From: Verrucomicrobiota bacterium
GTDB taxonomy: Bacteria > Verrucomicrobiota > Verrucomicrobiia > Limisphaerales > J093
Reading direction: 5' to 3'
NCBI GenBank assembly: GCA_027493615.1
Contig: JAOSKK010000038.1
Coordinates: forward strand, 62,001-126,000
DNA length: 64,000 nt
Shown here: positions 48,797-59,093 of the stretch, piece by piece
Layout: each line of letters begins with the position of its first letter
Position numbering within the stretch: the first letter of the stretch is position 1
Program-made: the position numbers and the translations under genes
The notes under the pieces: generated by a model
Database searches by the model: none
What the model was told of the DNA's origin: nothing
The model's input: only the letters and a program-made list of their open reading frames with translations

Positions 48797-50170
48797 TTAT
48801 CCGCGGAACAAGCCCGGGGGTAATCCGCCCCCGGCGCCGCCCAGGCCGCCCATCCCGCCGAGACGGCCCAGCATCTTCTGGAACTTGCCCATCTTCTTCA
48901 TCATCTGCTGCATCTGGGCGAAGCGGTTGAGGACGTTGTTGACCTCGCTGACCTTCACCCCGCTGCCGTTGGCGATGCGGAGGCGGCGTTTGGCATTCAG
49001 CAGATTCGGCATGCGACGTTCCTGCGGGGTCATGGCGCAGAGGATGCCCTCCATGCGCCGGAACTCCTTCTCGCTCTTGCCGAGGTCGGCGTTCTTGACG
49101 GCGTCAGCACCGCCGGGGAGCAGGGACACGAGATTCTCGAGCGGGCCCATCTTCTTCATCTGGCGGAGCTGAGCCAGGAAGTCGTCGAGCGTGAACTGGC
49201 CCTTGCGCATCTTCTCCTCGAGCTTGCGGGCGTCCTCGAGAGACACGTTTTCGGCGGCTTTCTCGACGAGGCTGACGACGTCGCCCATGCCGAGGATTCG
49301 CTGGGCCATGCGCTCGGGGTGGAAGGGTTCGAAATCGTCGAGTTTTTCGCCGACGCCCATGAGCTTGATGGGGCGGCCGACGACGGCCCGGAAGCTGAGT
49401 GCGGCGCCGCCCCGGGCGTCGCCGTCCAGTTTGGTGAGGACGGCGCCGGTGATGCCGAGGGCTTGATGGAAGTGGGTGGCGACGTTGACGGCCTCCTGGC
49501 CGGTGGCGGCGTCGAGGACCAGCAGGATTTCCTGCGGCTGGACGAGGTCGCGCAGCCGGACGAGTTCCTGGACCAGCGGTTCGTCGATCTGCAACCGGCC
49601 GGCGGTGTCAAAAATGAGCGTGTTCCGCTGGTGGGCGGCGGCGTAGGCGAGGGCTTCCCGGGCGAGGCACAGGACGTCGGTTTCGCCGCGTTTCACGAAG
49701 GTGGGGACGTCGAGCTGAGCTCCCAGGGTGGCGAGCTGGTCCATGGCGGCGGGGCGGTGGACGTCGGCAGCGACGAGCAACGGGGTGCGGCCCTGTTTCT
49801 GGAGGAGCCGCGCGAGTTTGCCGCTGGAGGTTGTCTTGCCCGAGCCGTGGAGACCGACGAGGAGGAGTGAGGCGGGCGAGCCGCGGAGGTCGAGCCCGGG
49901 GTTCTCTTCGCCGAGCAGAGTGACGAGCTCATCGTGGATGACCTTGATGACCTGTTGGCCGGGCTGAATGCTCTGGATGACCTCCTGGCCCAGGGCCTGG
50001 CTCTTGACACGCTCGACGAAGTCGCGGGCGACCTGGAAGTTCACGTCCGCCTCGAGCAAGGCCAGGCGCACGTCCCGGAGCGCCTCGGCGATGTTGCTCT
50101 CGGACAAGCGGCCGAGACCGCGCAGGTTGCGGAAGACATTCTGGAGCTTGCTGCTCAGCGAATCGAACAT
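48797..50170 (-). CDS. ffh: Signal recognition particle protein Ffh
   Basis: Intact, 457 residues. The GTPase of the SRP, targeting nascent membrane proteins to FtsY. The N domain is MFDSLSSKLQNVFRNLRGLG with RDVRLALLEADVNFQVARDF. The G domain has GLHGSGKTTSSGKLARLLQ, VAADVHRPAAMDQL, TLIFDTAGRLQIDE and AVLTKLDGDARGGAALSF. The M domain is Met-rich (FAQMQQMMKKMGKFQKMLGR) with a Gly-rich tail. The 'HGSGKTTS' P-loop has His where many Ffh have Gln. No SRP RNA gene was recognised nearby. Confidence 0.96.
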   Translation of the reverse strand: MFDSLSSKLQNVFRNLRGLGRLSESNIAEALRDVRLALLEADVNFQVARDFVERVKSQALGQEVIQSIQPGQQVIKVIHDELVTLLGEENPGLDLRGSPASLLLVGLHGSGKTTSSGKLARLLQKQGRTPLLVAADVHRPAAMDQLATLGAQLDVPTFVKRGETDVLCLAREALAYAAAHQRNTLIFDTAGRLQIDEPLVQELVRLRDLVQPQEILLVLDAATGQEAVNVATHFHQALGITGAVLTKLDGDARGGAALSFRAVVGRPIKLMGVGEKLDDFEPFHPERMAQRILGMGDVVSLVEKAAENVSLEDARKLEEKMRKGQFTLDDFLAQLRQMKKMGPLENLVSLLPGGADAVKNADLGKSEKEFRRMEGILCAMTPQERRMPNLLNAKRRLRIANGSGVKVSEVNNVLNRFAQMQQMMKKMGKFQKMLGRLGGMGGLGGAGGGLPPGLFRG

Positions 50171-50393
50171 GGCCAGACGTTAGCGCCGGGGCGGCGGCGA
50201 ATCCAAGCGGTCTTTGGCGGCGCCCGTCCTGGGGAACGCCTGGAAGGGCTTGACCCGCGAAAGGCGCGAAAGGGACTCCAAAGGTTGAGGAGCCCAGCGG
50301 CAGGCGGGTGGGTCGCAGATAGTGGCTGTGGCGGGCCGCGCTCCGGCGGAGTGGGAGGGAGGGGACCGTCGGGGGCTTTTCCCTTTCGCGTGT

Positions 50394-51689
50394 TCAGCGG
50401 GCACGTGAGTGGCTGCGGTCCGGGCCCAATGCGGCGGCGAGTGCCCGGCTCACGATCTCCGCGCCGTGGGCATTGAGGTGCGAATCGTACCGGGGGTTGT
50501 AGGGCAGTTGTTGGTCGTTTACGAGGGTGGCGACCAGGGCGGGGGTCAGATCGAGGAAACGCACGCCGGCGTCGGTGCAGTGGCGGGCGACGAAGGTGGG
50601 CAGATCGGTGGGTTCCCAACCCGACAAGTTGGCCTCGCCCTCCGCCGTCAGGCGCGCCTGCCCGTGCAGCACGCGCGCTTTGCAGGGCATGTACGCCAGC
50701 CAGACCCGGACCGCCCGCCTGCGGCCCAACTCGGCGTAGCGGACGAGGAACTGCTTGAATGCCTCGATGGTCCCCGGGTCCAGGCTGACGCTCGCGGGCG
50801 CGGTGTTCTCGAAAGTCAGCGCGACCTCGCCCGCCGGGCCGGACCAGACGGCATCGGTGAACAGGCTGTCCGGCGGTGATGGCGGATCGGGGCGGCTGAT
50901 CCAGTCGGCCAGCGCGCCGAGGAAAGACGGTTGCGGTCTGAATTCCTCGGGCTCGTAGCGTCCCTTAGTGCGGACCATGGACAGGGCGTAGGACTCGCGG
51001 TCGAGATCATCGAAGTCATTGCCCTCATAGAACACAATGACCGTGTGACGGGTGGCGGGCCTGAGGCCGTAAGCCTCGAGGTAGTGGAGATGAGTCAGGG
51101 GACCGGTGTGGCTCACGCCCAGGTTCAGCACCCGCCAGCCGGTGTGGTCGCTCAAGCGGCTGGTGAAGAGTTGCTCGTAGGAGAGGTAGCCCAGTTCGGT
51201 GAAGGAATCCCCGGCCACGGCCACCTCCCATTCGTCCGGACGCGGTTCATTGCGGAAGCCGAAGGCATCGTAGCGGACGGTGATCACGGGCTCGTTCTGG
51301 TAATCATCCGTGGGCCATCCCAGCGTCTGCAGACACGTCCGAATGACCTGTCCCCGCCAGGACATGGGACCGGGCCGACGGAAGAAGGCTTCGCCCGTGG
51401 GTGCCATGGGCCTTTGGTAGAAGGGCGGGAGCCGGCGGCGGGCCGCCTCGAGTCCGCGAAAATCGAAGCCCACCAACCGTGCGCCTGCCTCGATCAGGGT
51501 GGTCGCGGCGGCAAGGCCCAGCAGCGCCAGGCACAGATCGAAGGACAGGCGGGTCAGGATCTTGGGACGCGGCAGTGCCGCCAGCGCCAGCAAGAGGAGT
51601 CCGATGCCCAGCAGCACGGGTTGCAGCAACTGCCAATGCAACGCGGGGTTGGGAGCGAGTTGGACGGCCAGGGCGCCCCGAGGGACAAG
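50394..51689 (-). CDS. Membrane-anchored SGNH/GDSL-type hydrolase-like protein
   Basis: About 430 residues; the start is uncertain because no ATG or GTG fits in frame near 51690. Two N-terminal membrane helices (LLQPVLLGIGLLLLALAALP and SFDLCLALLGLAAATTLIEA) precede an SGNH-like domain. That domain has EVAVAGDSFTELGYLSYEQL (block I Ser in GDSF), LNLGVSHTGPLTHLHYLEAY (Gly block), VIVFYEGNDFDDLDRESYAL (Asn block) and a C-terminal DSHLNAHGAEIVSRAL (Asp-His). Proteins of this type often modify or acetylate surface polysaccharides. It is divergent from the propeller kinase and downstream of ffh. Confidence 0.65.
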   Translation of the reverse strand, partial: LVPRGALAVQLAPNPALHWQLLQPVLLGIGLLLLALAALPRPKILTRLSFDLCLALLGLAAATTLIEAGARLVGFDFRGLEAARRRLPPFYQRPMAPTGEAFFRRPGPMSWRGQVIRTCLQTLGWPTDDYQNEPVITVRYDAFGFRNEPRPDEWEVAVAGDSFTELGYLSYEQLFTSRLSDHTGWRVLNLGVSHTGPLTHLHYLEAYGLRPATRHTVIVFYEGNDFDDLDRESYALSMVRTKGRYEPEEFRPQPSFLGALADWISRPDPPSPPDSLFTDAVWSGPAGEVALTFENTAPASVSLDPGTIEAFKQFLVRYAELGRRRAVRVWLAYMPCKARVLHGQARLTAEGEANLSGWEPTDLPTFVARHCTDAGVRFLDLTPALVATLVNDQQLPYNPRYDSHLNAHGAEIVSRALAAALGPDRSHSRAR

Positions 51690-51802
51690 CCGCCCGTGGT
51701 CAAGTGCACGACACAATGGAGTCGCCGGCTGGGACGCATACCCGCCTCGTTGGACCGGGCGGACCGTGGCAGAAGCATCGCGCGAATCCAAGCGGGTTTG
51801 GT

Positions 51803-51875
51803 TGTAGGCCGCGTGTCCCCGGCGGCGGGATGGGTGGGGAGACCGGGGGCGCCGGCTGTGGGCACCCGGCCTACA
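51803..51875. repeat. Inverted repeat with TGTAGGCC ends
   Basis: TGTAGGCCGCGTGTCCCCGG (from 51803) pairs imperfectly with CTGTGGGCACCCGGCCTACA (ending 51875). It lies in the divergent gap between the SGNH gene and the propeller kinase. Another dispersed palindromic family is likely. Confidence 0.65.
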
Positions 51876-51971
51876 GGTGAGCGTCCTTCGGACCACCGAT
51901 GCAAGGAGTAGCGCTTGCTTCGCCGGGGGACGGCGGCAGGCTGCCGCGGCATCGGCGGTTGCTGCCAGGCC

Positions 51972-54900
51972 ATGTGCGCGTTTTCCTCCAAGCTTTCCTC
52001 CTGGCCCGGGCTGCGCCCGGGGCCGTCCCGTGGGTTTGGGCGTGCGGGTCGGCTGCTTGCGTGGCTCGCGTTGGGGCTGACGTGGGCCGCCGCGTTGACC
52101 CACGGCGGAGCGGGGATGGCCGAGCCTGGATTGGTGATCGAGAAGTGGGAGAACGAGGAAGGGCTCCCCCAGAATGCCGTGATCGCCATCACGCAGACCC
52201 GCGACGGGTACCTTTGGCTCGGAACACTCAACGGGTTGGTCCGGTTCGACGGCCTGCGCTTCACGGTCTTTGACGAGAGCAACACTCCGGGCCTGCCGAG
52301 CAGCCGGATCGTCAGCCTCTTCGAGGACAGCCGTACTAACTTGTGGATTGGCACCGAGACCGCCAGCGTTTGCCTGGCGCGCAACGGCGAGGTGATCCCC
52401 TTCCAACTCGGATCGGGCGGTCGCGAGGGCGCCTGGCTGCGGTGTGCGAGGACGCCCGGGGCGCCGTCTGGCTTTACACGCTCGACGGGCAGTTGGCGCG
52501 CTACGACGGCGGGAAGATGGACGTCTGGCGCTTCGGCGCCCAGCGACCGAGCCAGTTGCGCAGCCTGGCGCGCGATGATTCAGGGCTGCTGCGGGTGGGG
52601 GTGGACTGGGGCCTTTATGCCATCCGGACGGAGGCAGCCGAACCGGGCGTGGACTTGCCGGTCGTGCACGAGCTTCCGGTGGGCAGACTGGACTTCCTGT
52701 TGAGCAGTGCGAGTGGAGGGCATTGGCGCCTGGCGGACGGGCGGATCGAACTTTGGCAGATCCAGGGCGTGGTCCGGCGGCACAACCTCTACCCTTGGGG
52801 ACGGGCGCCGGTGGCGGCAGCCTGCGAAGACCTGGAAGGGAACCTCGTCGTCGGTACGCTCGGCGCGGGCTTGTTTTGGTTCGGTGCCGACGGGCAGGTG
52901 GTGACGGTGTCGACGAATCAGGGTTTGTCCCACAACTTCGTGCTGTCCCTGTATGCCGACCGCGAGGGCAGCCTCTGGGTCGGTACCGATGGCGGCGGTT
53001 TGAACCGGGTGAAGCGCCGGCTGTTCGACGTCCTGGCGCCGACGCGCGGTGCGGTGGTGCAGTCGGTGGTGGAGGATGCGGACGGGGGCTTGTGGATTGG
53101 TTCGAACGGCGACGGGGTGGGGCACTGGCGTGACGGCGAGTTCGAGCGGTTCGGTTTCGACCAGGGGCTGTGGAACGAGTTTGTGCGGGCCGTGGCGGTG
53201 GATCGCCAGGGGCGTGTGTTGGCGGGGACATGGGGGGCCGGCTTGTTCGAGCACCGGGGGGACGCTTCCAGCGGTTGACCGGCATGAGCGGATTGCCATC
53301 GGTCGTGCTGGCGATCTTCGAAGACCACTCGGGCCAGCTCTGGCTGGGCACCCAGGGCGGACTGGCGGTTCGACAGGCCGAGGGGTGGAAGCTGTTCACC
53401 ACCCAGGAAGGCCTGACTGCCGACTTCGTGCGGGCGCTCGCGGAAGGTCCGGCGGGTTGTCTGTGGATCGGTACGGTCGGAGGCGGGCTCAACCGGTTCG
53501 AGAACGGCCGTTTCACGGCCTTGCGGAAGGCCGACGGCGCACCCAGCGACAACGTATCGGCCCTCTGCATGGACGCCGATGGAGTGCTCTGGGTCGGCAC
53601 GGACGGCGGGGGTCTCGGACGTTGGCACGCGGGCCGTTGGACTCGGTACACCACGCGCGAAGGGCTGATCAGCAACAGCGTGGGTTACCTCCTCGAGGAC
53701 GGTGACGGCTTTCTGTGGGTGGGTTCGAACGCGGGTCTGCAGCGCGTGCGAAAGCAGTCGCTGAACGACCTCGCCAGCGAGCTCGCGGCCGGGCGCACGG
53801 GCGTGTTGGTGGGGCGCGTGTACGGGAAGCCGGATGGACTGCCGATCAGCGAGTGCACGTTGGGCTCGCAACCCGCGGCCTGCCGCGGCCGGGACGGCAC
53901 CCTCTGGTTCCCGACCATCAAGGGTCTGGTGTCGGTCAGGCCCGAGCGGCTCGTTCCGAATCAGCAGCCGCCCCCGGTCCTGATCGAGGCGGTGTTTGTT
54001 GATGGGCAGCCGGTCCAGACCAACCGTTTCCGCGCCAGCCCGCCGCAGTCCGTCACGCTGCGTCCGAGCGCGGAACGACTCGAGATCCAGTACACCAGCC
54101 TCAACCTGCGCGCGCCCAAGCAGGCCCGGTTCCGCCATCGCCTCGAGGGGCATGAATCCTCGTGGACCGAGGCGGGCAACGACCGTGAGGCCCGCTATGT
54201 GAAGATCCCGCCGGGCCACTACCGGTTCCAGGTCATCGCCTGCAACGAGGACGGCGTGTGGAACGAGACCGGCAGCGTGCTCGCCGTGACGGTGTTGGTC
54301 CCGTTCTGGCGCACCTGGTGGTTTGTCTCCGGCGCCATCCTCGCGCTGCTGGGGACGGTGGTGGTGGTGGTCCACCGGGTTTCCACGCAGCGACTTCAGC
54401 GGCAGCTCGAGGTGCTGCACCGGCAGGAGGCATTGGACCGCGACCGCGCCCGCATCGCCCGCGACATCCACGACCAGCTCGGCGCGAGTCTGACCCAGGT
54501 CGCCCTCCTCGGTGAAATGGTCGAAAGCGACAAGGACTCGCCGGACGAAGTGGCCGGCCACGCCCGCCAGATCGCCCTCACGGCGCGCGAAACCACCCGC
54601 GTTCTGGACGAGATCGTCTGGACGGTGAATCCGTCGAACGACACCCTCGAGGGTCTCATTAACTACATTTGCAAGCACGCGCAGGAATACCTGGGCGTGG
54701 CCGGCGTCCGTTACCGCCTCGAGGCACCCGCCGCGTTGCCTCCCATCCCGATCCCTCCCGAAGTCCGGCACAACCTGTTCCTCGCGGCCAAGGAGGCAGT
54801 CACCAACATCGTCCGACACGCTCACGCCACCGAAGCCCGGCTCCGCCTCCAGCTCGAGGAGGGCCGGGTGCGGATCGAGATCGAGGACAACGGCCGCGGT

Positions 54901-55082
54901 CCCGGCGGCGCCAGCAACCCCGCGGCCCAGACCCGCAACGGCCTGAAGAACATACGCAGGCGGCTCGAGGACGTCGGTGGCACCTTCACCCTCGAACCCG
55001 GCCCGATCGCCGGCACCCTCGTTCGCCTGACCGTCCCGCTGCCATCCTCGACCCCCCGGCACCACCCCCCAACCCGCCCTGA
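51972..55082 (+). CDS. Two-component propeller sensor histidine kinase, frameshifted
   Basis: About 1,036 residues from ATG 51972 after repairing frameshifts near 52430 and 53255. A signal helix (AGRLLAWLALGLTWAAALTH) precedes about twelve two-component-regulator propeller repeats (e.g. WLGTLNGLVRFDGLRFTVFD, LWVGTDGGGLNRVKRRLFDV, LWIGTVGGGLNRFENGRFTA). A Y_Y_Y domain follows (LEIQYTSLNLRAPKQARFRH to GHYRFQVIACNEDGVWNETG), then a membrane helix (WWFVSGAILALLGTVVVVVH). The HisKA_3 dimerisation box is RIARDIHDQLGASLTQVALL, with the phospho-His in DIHDQ. The HATPase has EAVTNIVRHAHATEARLRL and IEDNGRGPGG. An intact frame continues into the response regulator; the TGA at 55080-55082 lies in another frame. 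Confidence 0.88.
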
Positions 55083-55083
55083 C

Positions 55084-55710
55084 ATGCCCATCACCATTTC
55101 ACTCGTCGAGGATAACGACCAGTTGCGCGGAACCCTTTCGCGTCTGCTCGCCCGGGTGGAGGATTTCCAGTTCCTGACCGCTTACGCCAACGGAGAGGAC
55201 GCGCTGGCGGGCCTGCCGCAGGAACGTCCGGACGTGGTCCTCATGGATATCAATCTGCCCGGCCTCAACGGCGTCGAGTGTGTGCGCCGCCTCAAGCCGC
55301 TCGCGCCGGACACCCAAATCATCATGCTCACCGTGTACGAGGATACGGACAACATCTTCAACGCCCTGGCGGCTGGCGCGACGGGTTACCTTCTCAAGCG
55401 CACGCCGCGCGCCGAGCTGATCGACGCCATCCGCGACGTCCGGCGGGGCGGTTCGCCGATGACCGCGCACATCGCGCGCAAGGTGGTTCAGTCCTTCCAG
55501 CGGGCGGGCACTTCGCCGCAGCCGACGGAGAACCTCTCCGAACGCGAACAGCAGGTGCTGGACTGCCTGAGTCAGGGCCTGATCTACAAGGAAATCGCCG
55601 AGAAGCTCGGCATCAGCTACGAGACCGTCCACACTTACATCCGCCGCATCTACGAAAAACTCCAGGTTCGCACCCGCACCGAGGCGGTCGCCAAGTTCCT
55701 CCGGCGCTGA
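55084..55710 (+). CDS. NarL/FixJ-type response regulator
   Basis: 209 residues from ATG 55084. The receiver domain has SLVEDNDQLRGTLSRLLARV, the phospho-acceptor Asp in DVVLMDINLPGLNGVECVRR, the Thr in IIMLTVYEDT and the Lys in GYLLKRTPRAELIDAIRDVR. The C-terminal LuxR HTH is LSEREQQVLDCLSQGLIYKE to YETVHTYIRRIYEKLQVRTR. It is the obvious partner of the preceding kinase. As written, the two are in one frame with no stop between them. If a base is missing in the C-rich linker (about 55048-55078), the kinase would end at TGA 55080-55082, 1 nt before this ATG. A true fusion is possible but less likely. Confidence 0.93.
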   Translation: MPITISLVEDNDQLRGTLSRLLARVEDFQFLTAYANGEDALAGLPQERPDVVLMDINLPGLNGVECVRRLKPLAPDTQIIMLTVYEDTDNIFNALAAGATGYLLKRTPRAELIDAIRDVRRGGSPMTAHIARKVVQSFQRAGTSPQPTENLSEREQQVLDCLSQGLIYKEIAEKLGISYETVHTYIRRIYEKLQVRTRTEAVAKFLRR

Positions 55711-56052
55711 CATGAACATCGGCCGGGTCGGAGCACGCCAGAGTGTTGATTGACTGCGGGTTGACTGGCCTGCGGAGGCCCCTGGATCGCTTGCGGGCCC
55801 TTTGCAGGTCGGATTCCTGCCCGCAAGCACCGCGTCGCTCTCACGATCACCCCTTCCCACGCTGAACCGCCGAGTCCCTGGGCATCGACGGTTGCGCCAA
55901 TGCGACCCAGGCGCCGCCCCACCGGCGACAGGCAGGCTCCCGGCGTGTGCGAAACGGACCGTCCGCGATCATCCTCGATTTCCGTCCGCCCTTACCCATA
56001 CTTGCCGTGGTACGACCGCGCGGGGCTTCGCGCCTGAGCTCGGCCATCGCGG
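55711..56052. other. Intergenic, no supported gene
   Basis: This 342-bp gap lies between the response regulator and the permease. Open frames are short and without family resemblance, and no clear terminator or repeat is seen. Confidence 0.4.
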
Positions 56053-56821
56053 ATGACGTTCGATCTCCAGACGTGGGCGATTGCGGCGGTGGCCGCGGGA
56101 TTCGTCGGGCTCTCGAAGGGCGGCCTGCCGGTGGTGGGCATGCTCGGAGTCCCCGTGCTCGCCCTGACGATGTCGCCAGTTCGGGCGGCGGCGGTGCTCC
56201 TGCCGATTTACGTCTTGTCGGACGTGTTCGGTTTATGGGCGTATCGTCGGCACTACGATCGGCGGAACTTGAGGATCCTCGTGCCGGCGGCGGCGGCGGG
56301 CATCTTCGTGGGATGGCTGGCAGCCCGGCGGGTCAGCGAGGCCCACGTCTCCCTGTTGGTGGGGCTGATCGGCGTGGCGTTCTGCCTCAACGCCTGGTGG
56401 CGGCGGAAGCGGATGACCGTGCGGTCGGCCGATGTGCCGCGTGGCGTGTTCTGGGGGACGATCACCGGGTTCACGAGCTTCGTCTCGCATTCGGGGGCCA
56501 CCGTACCAGATGTACGTCTTGCCGCAGCGGCTCGACAAGATGACCTTTGCCGGGACGTCGACGATCCTGTTTGCGATCGTGAATGCGTTGAAGCTCCTAC
56601 CCTACTGGCAATTGGGCCAGCTCTCGGTCGGCAACCTGGAACTGGCTGCCTTGCTGGCACCGTTCGCGGTGGCGGCGGTTTTCGCCGGGTACTGGCTGAC
56701 CCAACGGATCAACGAGAAGCTCTTCTTCCGGGTGGTGTACTGCGCGCTGTTTCTGGTGTCCGCCCGGCTGATCTGGGGTGCCCGGCACGTGTTCCTTGGC
56801 GCGGCCCTGACGGTGGGGTGA
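56053..56821 (+). CDS. TauE/SafE-family permease, one frameshift
   Basis: About 256 residues from ATG 56053 with eight or so membrane helices. The first half starts AIAAVAAGFVGLSKGGLPVV, then GMLGVPVLALTMSPVRAAAV, GLWAYRRHYDRRNL and ILVPAAAAGIFVGWLAARRV. The second half includes ITGFTSFVSHSGAPPYQMYV (the conserved 'F.SH.G.PP...Y' motif). A frameshift near 56502 interrupts that motif; after it come MTFAGTSTILFAIVNALKLL, LAPFAVAAVFAGYWLTQRIN and FFRVVYCALFLVSARLIW. The family exports or imports sulfite, sulfoacetate or other anions. No linked sulfonate gene is present, so the substrate is unknown. Confidence 0.85.
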
Positions 56822-56867
56822 GGTATGAAGTCCGACGGCAGTGGACGGGAGTTGGGCGATGGGCGGC

Positions 56868-56934
56868 GTGCAGGCAAGATGCCCGCACCACAGTGACACC
56901 ACGGATCGGTGCAGGCAGGATGCCCGCACCACAC
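56868..56934. repeat. Two copies of the GTGCAGGC-type repeat
   Basis: GTGCAGGCAAGATGCCCGCA plus CCACAG (56868-56893) and GTGCAGGCAGGATGCCCGCA plus CCACAC (56909-56934), spaced 41 bp, lie between the permease and accC. They are related to 21644-21743. Confidence 0.8.
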
Positions 56935-56960
56935 GGACGGGTGAACGCGGAGAGGCGGGC

Positions 56961-58322
56961 TCACTGGGCGCCGCGGCGCATGAGCTGTTCGATGAAACCG
57001 GTCGAGTAGACGCCGCGGCGGAAGTCGGGGTCTTGGAGGATGGTTTGCTCGAAAGGGGCCGTGGTCTTGATACCGGTGATCATGAACTCGCCCAAGGCGC
57101 GGTTCATGCGGTCGAGGGCCTCGCGCCGGTCTTTCCCATACGCAATGAGCTTGCCGATCATCGAGTCGTAGTGGGGCGGGATGGTGTAGCCGGCGTAGAC
57201 GTGGCTGTCCACCCGCACCCCGCGTCCGCCCGGGGCGTAGTACATCTCAATCCGCCCGGGGGAAGGGCGGAAACCATCGTAGGGATCCTCGGCGTTGATG
57301 CGGCATTCGATGGCGTGGCCGCGGAAGTGGATCTCGCTTTGGGAGAGCTTCATCGGCTCGCCCATGGCGACCAGGATCTGCATGCGGACGAGATCGACGC
57401 CGGTGACCTCCTCGGTGACGGGGTGTTCGACCTGGATGCGTTTGTTGACCTCGAGGAAGTAGAACTTGCCCTGGTCGTCCACGAGGAATTCGACGGTGCC
57501 GGCGTTGGTGTACTGGGCAGCCTCGGCGATGCGAATGGCGGCCTTGCCCATGGCTTTGCGCAGGCCTTTGAAGCGGGTTTCGAGGAGCGGGGAGGGTGTT
57601 TCCTCGATGAGCTTCTGGTGGCGGCGCTGAATGGAGCAGTCGCGTTCGCCCAAGTGAACAATGTTGCCGCGGGGGTCGCCGAGTATCTGCACCTCGATGT
57701 GGTGAGGGTTCTCGAAATACTTCTCGATGTAGACGCCGGAGTTGCCGAAGGCCTTCTCCGCCTCGCCCCGGGCGGTGTGGTAACCCTTGATGAGCGAGAT
57801 GTCGTTGTGGGCGATGCGCATGCCGCGTCCGCCTCCGCCAGCGACGGCCTTGATGAGGACCGGGTAACCGATCTTCTTGGCGGTGGCGAGGGCGTCCGCC
57901 TCGGTCTCGACGACGCCGTCGGAACCGGGCGGGGTGGGGACGCCGGCCTTCTTGGCGAGCGTGCGACTGGCGGCCTTGTCCACCAGGGCGTTCATGGCGC
58001 GGGCGCTGGGGCCGATGAACTTGATGTTGCAGCTCTCGCAGACATCGGCGAAGTGGGCGTTCTCGGAGAGGAAGCCGTATCCGGGATGGATGGCATCGAC
58101 GTCGGCGATCTCGGCGGCGCTGATGAGGCGGTCAATCCGCAGGTAGCTGTCGGTGCTGGGGGCACGGCCGATGCAGATGGCTTCGTCCGCCATCTGGACG
58201 TGCATCGAATTGACGTCCGCCTCGGAGTAGACCGCCACAGTCCGGATGCCGAGTTCCTTGCAGGTGCGGATGATGCGGACGGCGATTTCGCCCCGGTTGG
58301 CGATCAGGATTTTTTCGAACAT
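56961..58322 (-). CDS. accC: Acetyl-CoA carboxylase, biotin carboxylase subunit
   Basis: Intact, 453 residues. ATP-dependent carboxylation of biotin carried by AccB, the first step of fatty-acid synthesis. Starts MFEKILIANRGEIAVRIIRT. ATP-grasp features are YPVLIKAVAGGGGRGMRIAH, EKYFENPHHIEVQILGDPRG, LGERDCSIQRRHQKLIEETP and FLEVNKRIQVEHPVTEEVTG. The biotin-carboxylase C-terminal domain has GHAIECRINAEDPYDGFRPS and GKDRREALDRMNRALGEFMI. FLEVNKRIQVEH has Lys where most enzymes read FLEMNTR, a modest substitution. It lies 71 nt downstream of accB. Confidence 0.95.
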   Translation of the reverse strand: MFEKILIANRGEIAVRIIRTCKELGIRTVAVYSEADVNSMHVQMADEAICIGRAPSTDSYLRIDRLISAAEIADVDAIHPGYGFLSENAHFADVCESCNIKFIGPSARAMNALVDKAASRTLAKKAGVPTPPGSDGVVETEADALATAKKIGYPVLIKAVAGGGGRGMRIAHNDISLIKGYHTARGEAEKAFGNSGVYIEKYFENPHHIEVQILGDPRGNIVHLGERDCSIQRRHQKLIEETPSPLLETRFKGLRKAMGKAAIRIAEAAQYTNAGTVEFLVDDQGKFYFLEVNKRIQVEHPVTEEVTGVDLVRMQILVAMGEPMKLSQSEIHFRGHAIECRINAEDPYDGFRPSPGRIEMYYAPGGRGVRVDSHVYAGYTIPPHYDSMIGKLIAYGKDRREALDRMNRALGEFMITGIKTTAPFEQTILQDPDFRRGVYSTGFIEQLMRRGAQ

Positions 58323-58393
58323 CGCAGCGGATCGAGGTCGGCGGGGCCGAACGGGTGCGGGGAGGGCAAGGGCGAGGGTGGGGCGGGGTCGGC

Positions 58394-58863
58394 TTAGATG
58401 GGGCGGATCTTGAAGAGGGGTTGGCCGAACTCGACGGGCTTGGCGTTCTCGACCAGCGCCTGGGTGATGATGCCCCGGGCCTCGGCCTTGATCTCGTTCA
58501 TGACCTTCATGGCTTCAATGATGCAGACGACCGTCTCGGGGCCAACCTCCGACCCCACATCGACGTAGGGAGCGGAATCAGGGGAAGGTGCGCGGTACAT
58601 GGTGCCGATCATCGGCGACTTGATTTCGGCCTCGGGAGTGGCAGTCGGCTTGGGGGCCGGGGTGGCGGCAGGAAGGGACAACCCAGGCCCCCCACCGGAG
58701 GGGCGCCGGCGGGTTCGTCGTAGTAAGGTCCGGCGGTCACTGCGCCCGGGTTGGGACTGCCGCGGCGGAGGCGGATCTTGAACCCTTCCTTCTCCAACTC
58801 GAACTCGCTGAGCGAGTTCTTGCGCATCAGGTCGATGATGGCCTTGATGTCTTTCAGGTCCAC
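58394..58863 (-). CDS. accB: Biotin carboxyl carrier protein of acetyl-CoA carboxylase, frameshifted
   Basis: About 156 residues, starting from GTG 58863 (VDLKDIKAIIDLMRKNSLSE) and continuing FELEKEGFKIRLRRG. A Pro/Ala-rich linker includes PAATPAPKPTATPEAE. The biotinyl domain has IKSPMIGTMYRAPSPDSAPY, VDVGSEVGPETVVCIIEAMK (the biotin Lys is in EAMKVMN) and GQPLFKIRPI. A frameshift in the linker near 58690 is repaired. GTG is chosen because homologues begin directly with the 'DLKDIKAIIDL' helix. It precedes accC in the usual order. Confidence 0.93.
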
Positions 58864-59093
58864 AACGCCTCCGCTTTGGGGGTTGTCCGTACCGTCAGGT
58901 TGTGAAAGGAGCTCATGTGAGGCGAGCAAGCACAAGCCGGATAGCGACCCTGCTCTGGTCACCGTCTGAAACCGGGGGCGGAGGCTATCGATGCGAAGGT
59001 CGAGCGTCAAGCAGCGATTCGTGGCGCTGCAGAGAACCGACTCGATGTCTTCGGGGGACTGATTGAGTGAATTCTGGCGAAAATCGGGGTCTG

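Noticed and set aside
51700..53675. N-terminal extension of the SGNH gene into the propeller kinase
   Set aside because: The sequence above about 51690 is Pro/Arg/Ser-rich and lies opposite the well-supported propeller repeats.
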